Below are positions 1 through 5,501 of a stretch of 6,779 nucleotides of DNA, one piece after another; positions within the stretch are counted from its first letter, which is position 1; every line of letters starts with the position of its first letter. Location: positions 1 through 6,779 of the forward strand of contig JAPOPO010000510.1 of NCBI GenBank assembly GCA_026712885.1, given 5' to 3'. The stretch is from Rhodospirillales bacterium (GTDB taxonomy: Bacteria; Pseudomonadota; Alphaproteobacteria; UBA828). Made by a program: the position numbers and the translations under genes. The notes beneath the pieces were generated by a model. The model worked only from the letters and a program-made list of their open reading frames with translations. It searched no databases and had not been told where the DNA came from.

Positions 1-686
1 AGTGCCTTGCGCGAGAGCAGGGGCGACTTGCCGAACTCGGTCATGTTGGCCATCAGCGGCGCGTCGATGGCAGCACGGAAGGCCTCGAACTCGCGCTCGT
101 CCTGCAGCGCCTCGGGGAAGATCATGGCCGCGCCCGCATCGACGTAGGCCCTGGCCCGGTCGATGGCCTTGTCCAGCCCCTCCGGCCCGCGCGCGTCGGT
201 GCGGGCGATGAGCAGGAAATCCGGGTCGCGCTGCGCCTCGGCCGCGGCACGCACGCGGCGCACCATCTCCGCCGTCGGCACCAGGATCTTGCGCTCGAGG
301 TGGCCGCAGCGTTTGGGGCTCTCCTGGTCTTCGAGGTGGCAGCCGGCAAGACCGGCTTCCTCAAGGAGCGCCACGGTGCGGGCGGCGTTGAGCGGTGCGC
401 CGAAGCCGGTGTCGACGTCGACGATGACCGGCAACGTGCAGGCCCGAACGATCGCCTGAGCGCGGGCGACGACTTCGCTCTGCGTCACCAGCCCGATGTC
501 GGGCAGGCCGAGATCGGCGGCGAGCGCCGCTCCGGAGACGTAGACGCCGTCGAAGCCCTGGCGCTCGATCAGCTTCGCCACGATCGGCGCGAACGCGCCG
601 GGAAAACGCAGCAACCCGCCGCCCGCGAGCGCCGCCCGCAGGGCCCGGCGGCGCTCCGGCGCAGGCACGGCCCCGGCCCCGATCAC
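1..686 (-). CDS. prpB: Methylisocitrate lyase-like protein (isocitrate lyase/PEP mutase family), 3' end cut by window edge
   Basis: Likely a cytoplasmic lyase that splits 2-methylisocitrate to pyruvate and succinate, or a close relative acting on a similar 2-hydroxy/oxo acid. I read 228 residues from a GTG start; the family is usually about 290, so some 60 C-terminal residues lie left of the window. Visible motifs, in order: YVSG (residues 49-52), the metal-binding DVD (90-92) followed by TGFG, HLEDQ with Glu119, the lyase signature KRCGH (125-129) with catalytic Cys127, ARTDA, and the MTEFG segment (215-219) that corresponds to ITEFG in PrpB. KRCGH separates the lyases from PEP mutase and oxaloacetate decarboxylase members, which lack this cysteine. 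The GTG start is chosen because GGAGG lies 6 nt upstream and the protein then begins a few residues before the first conserved helix. It is divergent from the flavin monooxygenase gene. No prpC or prpD is visible, so true methylcitrate-cycle membership is unproven; dimethylmalate lyase is an alternative. Confidence 0.85.
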   Translation of the reverse strand, partial: MIGAGAVPAPERRRALRAALAGGGLLRFPGAFAPIVAKLIERQGFDGVYVSGAALAADLGLPDIGLVTQSEVVARAQAIVRACTLPVIVDVDTGFGAPLNAARTVALLEEAGLAGCHLEDQESPKRCGHLERKILVPTAEMVRRVRAAAEAQRDPDFLLIARTDARGPEGLDKAIDRARAYVDAGAAMIFPEALQDEREFEAFRAAIDAPLMANMTEFGKSPLLSRKA

Positions 687-692
687 GCCGCA

Positions 693-697
693 CCTCC
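693..697 (-). promoter_or_regulatory. Ribosome binding site of the lyase gene, fixing a GTG start
   Basis: Read on the minus strand, GGAGG stands 6 nt before GTG at 686-684. No ATG fits the conserved N-terminus of the family, so this site supports the GTG start. A second in-frame GTG six codons later is a less well-placed alternative. Confidence 0.6.
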
Positions 698-769
698 GAG
701 GGTCCGGCGATGTGTGCGCGCCAGAGCACCGTCCGACCTTATCGGGCCTCCAAGGTCCGAACGACACCC

Positions 770-876
770 AACTCCCCCTGTCCCCCTCCCCCCTCGAGGG
801 CGGAGGGGGAACGCAAGCGGCACCGGCCAGGACTCTCCCTCTCCGCCCCTGGGGGCGGAGAGGGTCGGGGTGAGGT
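770..876. repeat. Composite GC-rich palindromic repeat, two related units head to head
   Basis: Two similar units face each other. The 20 bases at 770-789 match the reverse complement of 857-876 at 15 of 20 positions. Each unit ends inward in a hairpin. The left hairpin has 9-bp arms, 781-789 with 802-810, enclosing the palindrome CCCTCGAGGG at 791-800. The right hairpin has perfect 13-bp arms, 837-849 with 852-864. A spacer of about 26 bp lies between the two hairpins. The motif read on the minus strand (CCTCACCCCGACCCTCTCC) resembles dispersed intergenic palindromes common in alphaproteobacterial genomes (REP/RIME-like, from general knowledge). Neither hairpin is followed by a T-run, so a simple terminator role is unlikely. 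The repeat yields spurious Pro/Arg-rich open frames on both strands that should not be called genes. Confidence 0.75.
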
Positions 877-1050
877 GGGGGATTCCAGGGCCGTACTGCG
901 GACAAAATGAGGGACCCTGATGCAATTGGCTCCGATCCCTTCTGGTCGCATGGCGCGCTAGGGTGCAGCGACGCATGTGATGGTATATGGTGCGCGCGGC
1001 TGCCCGGCGACGGGGGGCCCGAGGGTTCTTGCGCACTTCGCCGCGGGGCA

Positions 1051-1059
1051 AGGGAGGAG
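1051..1059 (+). promoter_or_regulatory. Ribosome binding site of the flavin monooxygenase, fixing its start
   Basis: AGGGAGGAG lies 4 nt before ATG 1064 (core GGAGG about 5-6 nt away). It supports this ATG over an upstream in-frame ATG at 977, which has no such site and would add 29 residues unlike the family N-terminus. Confidence 0.75.
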
Positions 1060-1063
1060 ATCG

Positions 1064-2167
1064 ATGAAGCTGGGCCTGTTCATGATGCCGATCCACAACC
1101 ACACGAGGGACTATCACACGACCCTCATGGAGGATATCGAGGCGATCGTCCATGCCGATGGCCTCGGCTTTTCGGAGGCTTGGGTCGGCGAGCATTACAG
1201 CTCCAAGTCGGAGCAGATCACCTCGCCGCTGATCTTCCTCGCGCACGTGCTGCCGCGCACCAAGCAGATCGTCGCCGGCACCGGCGTCATCTGCCTGCCG
1301 CAGTACCACCCGGCGGTGACGGCCGGGCAGATCGCCATGTTCGACCACCTGTCGAAGGGGCGCTACATCGCGGGCCTCGGTCCCGGCGGGCTGCCGCCCG
1401 ACTTCGAGATCTTCGGCGTGATGGACGCGGACCGCAACTCGATGATGATCGAGGCGATCGACATCATGGTCGATATCTGGACCTCGGATCCGCCCTACAA
1501 ATACGACGGCAAGCACTGGCAGATCTCCCTCAAGGACTGGGTCCACGAGGATATCGGGCTCGGCTACATGGCCAAGCCCTATCAGAAGCCCTATCCGCCC
1601 ATCGCCATCTCGGCGATGAGCCCCTTCTCGGGCTCGATCAAGTTTGCGGGCTCGCGCGGCTACATCCCGATCTCGGCCAACTTCATCGGCACCTGGTCGG
1701 CCAAGTCCCACTGGCAGGTCTACGCCGATGCGGCGGCCAAGGCGGGTCATTCGACCGACCCGGAGATCTGGCGCGTCGCGCGCAACGTCCACGTGGACGA
1801 GACCGACGAGGCGGCCGAGGCCTTCGTCAAGAAGGCCGAGGACAGCACCGACTGGTACTTCAGCTACCTCTTCAGGATCTTCGAGCGCGCCGAGATGAAG
1901 GGGCCCTTCGTCGTCAACCAGGGCGACGACCCGGCCGAGCTCACGCACGAATCGATCCGCGACAGCTACACGATCTACGGCAGCCCGGAGACGGTCGCCG
2001 AGAAGATCCTGGCGCTGCGCGACGAGATCGGCCACTTCGGCACGCTGATGCTGACCGCGCAGGACTGGACCGACAAGGAGCGGATGAAGCGCTCCATGTC
2101 GCTGCTCGCCGAAGAGGTCATGCCCAAGGTCAACGCCGCCATCGGCACGAGGGCCGCGGCGGAGTAG
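1064..2167 (+). CDS. LLM-class (luciferase-like) flavin-dependent monooxygenase, limonene-monooxygenase-like
   Basis: A 367-residue cytoplasmic TIM-barrel oxidoreductase of the bacterial luciferase family, which uses reduced FMN supplied by a separate reductase to insert oxygen into an organic substrate. It begins MKLGLFMMP as typical members do. Supporting motifs are GFSEAWVGEH (35-44), GTGVICLPQYHP (72-83), DHLSKGRYIAGLGPGG (94-109) and the C-terminal YGSPETVAEKI (305-315) and HFGTLML (324-330). Length fits limonene 1,2-monooxygenase-type and alkanal-type members, and no part looks missing. The 31-bp gap to the dehydrogenase suggests co-transcription. No flavin reductase is visible in the window, so FMNH2 must come from elsewhere. 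The substrate cannot be told: many proteins of this type carry the limonene label by homology alone. F420-dependent members share the fold, but the sequence looks more like the FMN group to me (recollection, not a search). Confidence 0.88.
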   Translation: MKLGLFMMPIHNHTRDYHTTLMEDIEAIVHADGLGFSEAWVGEHYSSKSEQITSPLIFLAHVLPRTKQIVAGTGVICLPQYHPAVTAGQIAMFDHLSKGRYIAGLGPGGLPPDFEIFGVMDADRNSMMIEAIDIMVDIWTSDPPYKYDGKHWQISLKDWVHEDIGLGYMAKPYQKPYPPIAISAMSPFSGSIKFAGSRGYIPISANFIGTWSAKSHWQVYADAAAKAGHSTDPEIWRVARNVHVDETDEAAEAFVKKAEDSTDWYFSYLFRIFERAEMKGPFVVNQGDDPAELTHESIRDSYTIYGSPETVAEKILALRDEIGHFGTLMLTAQDWTDKERMKRSMSLLAEEVMPKVNAAIGTRAAAE

Positions 2168-2185
2168 GGCCGGCACCGAGCGCTC

Positions 2186-2190
2186 AGGAG
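2186..2190 (+). promoter_or_regulatory. Ribosome binding site pointing to an ACG start for the dehydrogenase
   Basis: AGGAG sits 8 nt before ACG at 2199-2201, in the intergenic gap after the monooxygenase stop. The spacing is normal for initiation, and the codon it selects is the only place that gives a standard short-chain dehydrogenase N-terminus. Confidence 0.55.
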
Positions 2191-2198
2191 CACGGGCG

Positions 2199-2927
2199 AC
2201 GACCGACTACGCCCTCATCACCGGCGGCGCGCGGGGAATCGGCCGGGCGACGGCGGCGAGGCTCCGCGCCGACGGCTGCCGGGTTGCGGTCTTTGACGTC
2301 CTGGAACCGGAAGACCCGGTGGACGAGTTCGTGGCCGTGGACCTCGCCGATGCCGCGGCCACGGCGCGCGCGCTGGAGCAGGCGCTCGCCGGGCGGACCG
2401 TCACGCGGCTGGTCAACAACGTGGGCGCCGTGCGCCCGGCGCTGCTGGAGGACGCGACTCTCGACGACTTCGATTACCTGATGGCGCTCAACGTGCGCTC
2501 GGCGATCCAGTGCACCAAGGCGCTGGCACCGGGGATGCGGGCCGCCGGATTCGGGCGCATCGTCAACGTCTCCAGCCGCTCGGTGCGCGGCAAGGAGCTT
2601 CGCACCAACTACGCTGCGACCAAGGCGGCGCTGATCGGGCTCACGCGCACCTGGGCGCTGGAGCTCGGCGGCGACGGCATCACGGTCAACTGCATCTGCC
2701 CCGGCCCGACGGCGACCGAGCTCTACGTCGAGGCCAACCCGCCGGACTCGCCCCGCACCAGGGCCGCGCTCGCCGCGATTCCGGCCGGCCGCATCGGCAC
2801 GCCTGAGGACATGGCCCACGCCATCGCCTTCTTCCTCGACGAGCGCAGCTCATTCGTGACCGGGCAGGCGATCATGGTCTGCGGCGGCTCCAGCCTCGGC
2901 GCGCGGGAGAGCTACGCGCCGAGTTAG
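2199..2927 (+). CDS. Short-chain dehydrogenase/reductase (SDR), with apparent ACG start codon
   Basis: A classical SDR of 242 residues if started at ACG 2199, close to the usual 245-250. It interconverts an alcohol and a ketone using a nicotinamide cofactor. Visible are the cofactor loop TGGARGIG (8-15), Asp33 at the end of the second strand (suggesting NAD(H) preference), Asp48, NNVG (73-76), Asn98, and the catalytic triad Ser125, Tyr138 and Lys142 in NVSS and YAATK. PG follows the late strand at INVNCICPGP-like residues, and the C-terminus has the usual VTGQ/GG ending. There is no in-frame ATG, GTG or TTG between the end of the upstream gene and the cofactor loop; the first GTG, at 2319 (residue 41), would delete that loop and is implausible. 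ACG follows AGGAG at 8 nt, so either a rare ACG start, a recent ATG-to-ACG change lowering expression, or a sequence error applies. It is probably co-transcribed with the monooxygenase, and may act on its product (inference). Confidence 0.85.
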   Translation, partial: TTDYALITGGARGIGRATAARLRADGCRVAVFDVLEPEDPVDEFVAVDLADAAATARALEQALAGRTVTRLVNNVGAVRPALLEDATLDDFDYLMALNVRSAIQCTKALAPGMRAAGFGRIVNVSSRSVRGKELRTNYAATKAALIGLTRTWALELGGDGITVNCICPGPTATELYVEANPPDSPRTRAALAAIPAGRIGTPEDMAHAIAFFLDERSSFVTGQAIMVCGGSSLGARESYAPS

Positions 2928-2949
2928 ATTTCTGGCCCGCGGGAGCGGA

Positions 2950-3387
2950 TCAGGCGGCTTCGTCGACGGTGACGGTCACGCGCTTCCCCAGTCGGCGCAG
3001 AGCACGGTCCATCGTTGCGGCCTTGGTGCTGTGGTCTGGATTCAGCATGCGGCGCACTTCGCTCTCGGCGACGTCGAGATCGCGCGCGAGACTGCGTTGC
3101 GAAATCCCGGCTTGGCGCCAAGCCTCGTAAAGGGCCGCCTTCAGCGCGATCTGCACCGGCGGAACGACCAGGGGCCTTGTCTTGCCCGCGCGCGATGGCT
3201 CGGGCAGGTCCCCGCCCTCCCGAATCGTGGTTGCCATCAGCTCGCGCAACAAGTCCCTGGCTTCGAGGAGCGCCTCCTCGCGTGTGGCGCCATCCGTCGC
3301 ACCCCATCCAAAATCCGGAAACGTGACGACAAACCGGCCGTCCTCGTCGCGTTCGATCTCGGCAGGATAGTTGTAGGTGTCAGGCAT
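2950..3387 (-). CDS. hicB: HicB-type antitoxin with C-terminal helix-turn-helix
   Basis: A 145-residue antitoxin of the HicAB type II system. Residues 1-65 form the partial RNase H-like HicB domain (YPAEIERDEDGRFVVTFPDF, GATDGATREEALLEARD) that caps the HicA toxin. After a Pro-rich linker, residues about 80-135 form an Xre-like DNA-binding domain with a helix-turn-helix near 95-117 (ISQRSLARDLDVAESEVRRML), used in the family for autorepression. ATG 3387 is chosen because it starts the conserved domain and GGAG lies 9 nt upstream; the open frame extends further upstream but in the wrong frame for hicA. It follows the toxin gene by 38 bp in the order toxin-antitoxin. The frame is intact even though the toxin gene is broken. 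It converges with the dehydrogenase, 22 bp apart, with no clear terminator between them. Confidence 0.88.
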   Translation of the reverse strand: MPDTYNYPAEIERDEDGRFVVTFPDFGWGATDGATREEALLEARDLLRELMATTIREGGDLPEPSRAGKTRPLVVPPVQIALKAALYEAWRQAGISQRSLARDLDVAESEVRRMLNPDHSTKAATMDRALRRLGKRVTVTVDEAA

Positions 3388-3425
3388 GCGTTCGGTCTCC
3401 GGGGATGCTTGCGCCGTTCCGTTCC

Positions 3426-3637
3426 CTAGAATTGGTCCCTGTCGATCCGAAGGTCGGCGAGCATCTTGGCGAGCAGTCCCTTGCCGATTTCCTTCTTCCG
3501 GTCCTTGACGGTCGTTCTGCGTTGGCCCGCATAGAGCGTTCCATGCGACCGGTTCCTTCGGATGCCACGAAGCGAACCTCAATATTCCGGCTCCTCGCCC
3601 ACTTACGCACTCTCGCGATGAACTGCCTTCCGTTCAT
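3426..3637 (-). pseudogene. hicA: hicA mRNA-interferase toxin, frameshifted
   Basis: HicA is a small dsRBD-fold ribonuclease that cleaves mRNA. Residues 1-31 (MNGRQFIARVRKWARS onward to EGTGR) read in one frame. The rest, HGTLYAGQRRTTVKDRKK followed by EIGKGLLAKMLADL, reads in another and ends at TAG 3428-3426. Restoring one C at about 3546 (CGCAT to CGCCAT) joins them into a 70-residue HicA of normal length. The lost base falls at the catalytic His (the GSH motif of the family, here GRH), so the product made would carry no active site or RNA-binding half. Without repair, translation runs on in the wrong frame to a stop at 3382-3380, overlapping the hicB start, so coupling to hicB may survive. 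No slippery sequence or restart codon is visible near the break. A sequencing error is possible. The Ser-to-Arg change beside the His also hints at relaxed constraint. Confidence 0.8.
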
Positions 3638-3672
3638 GCCGCGACAGTGTGAGACGTCGCCCGCGTCGGTCA

Positions 3673-3701
3673 ATGATAAATGCGCACATTTTTGTGCGCA
3701 A
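3673..3701 (-). promoter_or_regulatory. Putative hicAB promoter
   Basis: On the minus strand TTGCGC (3701-3696) and TATCAT (3678-3673) are separated by exactly 17 bp. The -10 matches the sigma-70 consensus at 5 of 6 positions and the -35 at 3 of 6. Predicted transcription would begin near 3666, about 28 nt before the hicA ATG. No strong ribosome binding site precedes that ATG. Confidence 0.5.
3681..3700. promoter_or_regulatory. Perfect inverted repeat overlapping the hicAB promoter, likely HicB operator
   Basis: TGCGCACA (3681-3688) and TGTGCGCA (3693-3700) are perfect inverted 8-bp arms around TTTT. The repeat covers most of the -35 hexamer and the spacer of the putative promoter. HicB proteins with a DNA-binding domain repress their own operon through palindromes in this position (family knowledge), so this is the expected operator. 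It could also form a hairpin in RNA made from upstream, but the T4 lies in the loop and not after the stem, so it is not a terminator. Confidence 0.6.
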
Positions 3702-3749
3702 CAGTCCATTCCCGACGACGTCTCGGGTCAAATGTACCGAAGCGCTCTC

Positions 3750-5093
3750 TCAGACCGGGCGGATGAAGGTGCCGGTGCCGGGGGCGCCGATGACCTCGCC
3801 GGCGGCGAAGACCGGTGTGCCCCTCACGTACGTGCCCGTCACCCGCGCGCCGAAGGTCATGCCGTCGTAGGGGCTCCACTTGACCTGGGACGCCATGCCG
3901 GCGGCATCGAAGGTCCAGGGGGCGGGGGCGACGATGGCGAAGTCCGCGTCGGCGCCGGGGGTGAGCGCACCCTTGCGCGGGTAGAGGCCGAAGTGCCGCG
4001 CCGGCCGCTCGGCGAGCAGCGCCGCCACCCGGCTCGGCGCAAGGCCGCGTTCGGTCACCATGCCGGTGTAGAGCGCGGCGAACAGCGTCTCCAGCCCCGG
4101 CACGCCCGAGCCGTTCTCCGAGAACTCGGGGCTAGACTTGCGCGAAAGGGGCCAGGCGACGTGGTCGGACGAGACGAAGTCCACCTCGTCGGCCACCACC
4201 TTCTCCCACAGCGCCTCGCGCTCGTGGGCCGGGCGGATGGGCGGGTTCTGCTTGAGCCTGGCGCCCATGGTCAGCACCTGGCCCTCCTCGAACACCAGAT
4301 ACTGCACGCAGGTCTCGGCGGTGGCCTTGACGCCTTCCCCGCGGTAGCGCTTCGCCTGATCGATGCCGCGCGCGAGCGAGCTGTGCACGATGTGGCAGCG
4401 CACCCCCGTCACCCGCGCGATCTCGAAGACGGCCGCATTGGCCACCACCTCGGCGATCGCCGGCCGGCCTGCACCGTGGCTCTCCGGCGTATTGCGGCGC
4501 TCGTCGAGGAAGCGCTGGGTCAGGCGGCGGACGATCGCGGCGTCCTCGTTGTGGAAGGCGACCGAAAGTCCGGTATCCCGGATCGCCGGGAACAGCTCGT
4601 AGAGCTCGCCCATGTCGTAGCCGGGGAAGCGCACCGGGTGATACTCGTAAGTCGAGACCTTGAAGGCGCAGACGCCTGCCTCGGCGAGCGCCGCGATGCC
4701 TTCGGTGCCGGCACCCTTTTTCGGCGCGCCGTAGAGTGCCACGTCCACGACCGCGATCCGTTCCAGGGTCTCGACCTTGGCCTCGAGCAGCTCGACCGAG
4801 TTGACCGGCAGCGGGTCGTCGAACGGCATATCGACGATGGTGGTGACGCCGCCGGCGGCGGCCGCCACCGAGGCATCGCCCAGGCCCGCGATCCCCTCGC
4901 AGCTCCCGGCATGGACCTGGCCGTCGATGACGCCGGGGAAGATCAGCCGGCCCGAAGCATCGACCGTCTCCGCCGCCTCCGGCGCGGCGCCCGTGCCCAG
5001 CGCGCCGATGACCCCGTCGCGAACCGCGAGGAAGCCACCCGTCAGCACCCGGTCGGGGAGCACGAGGTCGCCACGGACGACAAGGTCGTACAT
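3750..5093 (-). CDS. Cyclic amidohydrolase: dihydroorotase/hydantoinase/allantoinase-like
   Basis: A 447-residue metal-dependent amidohydrolase of the dihydroorotase-hydantoinase-allantoinase clade, which opens cyclic amide or ureide rings. It starts MYDLVVRGDLVLPD, and the composite beta-sandwich is completed at the C-terminus (KGALTPGADADFAIVAP; SPYDG.TFGARV, VRG). Metal-site residues I can align are His61 in QVH (59-61), Lys145 (carbamylated in the family), His181, His237 and Asp310 (SSDH). The first His of the usual HxH is Gln59 here. Length and the C-terminal pattern SPYxGxxxGARV favour allantoinase or hydantoinase over biosynthetic dihydroorotase. ATG 5093 is preceded by GGGGAG, 7 nt away; an earlier in-frame start at 5405 would overlap the GFA gene and is rejected. 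It is the third gene of the operon, 26 bp after the GFA gene. The M20 hydrolase in the same operon suggests sequential ring opening and decarbamoylation. The substrate remains open. Confidence 0.85.
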   Translation of the reverse strand: MYDLVVRGDLVLPDRVLTGGFLAVRDGVIGALGTGAAPEAAETVDASGRLIFPGVIDGQVHAGSCEGIAGLGDASVAAAAGGVTTIVDMPFDDPLPVNSVELLEAKVETLERIAVVDVALYGAPKKGAGTEGIAALAEAGVCAFKVSTYEYHPVRFPGYDMGELYELFPAIRDTGLSVAFHNEDAAIVRRLTQRFLDERRNTPESHGAGRPAIAEVVANAAVFEIARVTGVRCHIVHSSLARGIDQAKRYRGEGVKATAETCVQYLVFEEGQVLTMGARLKQNPPIRPAHEREALWEKVVADEVDFVSSDHVAWPLSRKSSPEFSENGSGVPGLETLFAALYTGMVTERGLAPSRVAALLAERPARHFGLYPRKGALTPGADADFAIVAPAPWTFDAAGMASQVKWSPYDGMTFGARVTGTYVRGTPVFAAGEVIGAPGTGTFIRPV

Positions 5094-5119
5094 GCGTCGT
5101 CTCCCCTGGTGCTGTGTCC

Positions 5120-5491
5120 CTAGTGCCCCGGCACGTCGTAATAGTCGCCGGCGTCCTCGGTGTAGATGTGGCGCTCGATGGCGAGCCCGGTCGCGCCGTC
5201 CAGCGTGCCCGCGGTGATCGAGACGCGGTCCTCGCCCGCCGGCTCCCAGAACAGGTTGCCGCCGCAGCGCTTGCAGAAGCCGCGCCGCGCGGTCTCCGAG
5301 GAGTGGAACCAGACCAGGGTCTCGTCGGACTCCAGCGCGAAGCGCGCCAGCGGCACGGAAGTCATCGCCGCATGGTGGCCGGAGGTCTTGCGGCACTGCC
5401 CGCAATGGCAGGCGATGACATGGCGCAAGGGGCCGGTCGCCCGGTATCTCACGCCACCGCAGAGGCAGCCGCCGGTGTGGACGTCTGTCAT
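5120..5491 (-). CDS. GFA/CENP-V fold zinc protein (glutathione-dependent formaldehyde-activating family)
   Basis: A 123-residue protein with the GFA fold, a small zinc-binding beta domain. Cys9 and Cys11 lie in GGCLCGGVRY, Cys28, Cys30 and Cys33 in ACHCGQCRKTSG, and Cys73 and Cys76 in FCKRCGGNLFW; this is the complete cysteine set of the family. The best-known member binds glutathione and aids S-hydroxymethylglutathione formation from formaldehyde, but most members have no proven activity. ATG 5491 is chosen because the family starts a few residues before GGC.C, GAGGA precedes it, and it lies 10 bp after the stop of the M20 gene; an earlier in-frame start would overlap that gene with a low-complexity Arg/Pro leader. 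Position between the two ring-degrading hydrolases suggests shared expression, perhaps handling an aldehyde released from the substrate (inference). Confidence 0.87.
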   Translation of the reverse strand: MTDVHTGGCLCGGVRYRATGPLRHVIACHCGQCRKTSGHHAAMTSVPLARFALESDETLVWFHSSETARRGFCKRCGGNLFWEPAGEDRVSITAGTLDGATGLAIERHIYTEDAGDYYDVPGH

Positions 5492-5501
5492 TCGTCTTTC
5501 C

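Larger units (their letters stand above)
687..1063. other. Divergent intergenic region between lyase and flavin monooxygenase genes
   Basis: This 377-bp gap must hold promoters for two divergent genes. Apart from the composite palindromic repeat it contains an imperfect inverted repeat at 735-740/752-757 (GACCTT and AAGGTC, 11-bp gap) near the lyase start, and a weak extended -10-like TGGTATATG at 981-989 upstream of the monooxygenase that has no convincing -35. No credible gene was seen in it; the open frames here are repeat-derived or antisense. Confidence 0.6.

Noticed and set aside
837..864. Strong 13-bp hairpin as a Rho-independent terminator
   Set aside because: No T-run follows it on either strand and it lies upstream of, not after, both genes; it belongs to the palindromic repeat.
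981..989. Extended -10-like TGGTATATG as promoter of the monooxygenase
   Set aside because: No acceptable -35 at 16-18 bp; too weak to call as a feature.
977..1063. N-terminal extension of the flavin monooxygenase from ATG 977
   Set aside because: No ribosome binding site, and the added residues do not resemble the family, while ATG 1064 has AGGGAGGAG and the canonical MKLGLF start.
683..2176. Long minus-strand open frame of 497 codons
   Set aside because: Antisense to the flavin monooxygenase and repeat; its existence follows from high GC at third positions, and the sense-strand gene has clear motifs and a ribosome binding site.
907..2481. Long plus-strand open frame of 524 codons
   Set aside because: It is an out-of-frame shadow of the flavin monooxygenase and dehydrogenase, with Arg/Gly-rich low-complexity composition and no family motifs.
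3540..3550. Programmed ribosomal frameshift in hicA
   Set aside because: No slippery heptamer, and HicA families are not known to need one; a simple deletion explains it better.
3711..3728. Terminator for the amidohydrolase operon (CCCGA/TCGGG stem)
   Set aside because: Only 5 bp of stem and no T-run on the minus strand.
3405..5123. Long plus-strand open frame of 572 codons
   Set aside because: Antisense to the amidohydrolase and hicA; composition is that of a mirror frame and no domain is recognisable.
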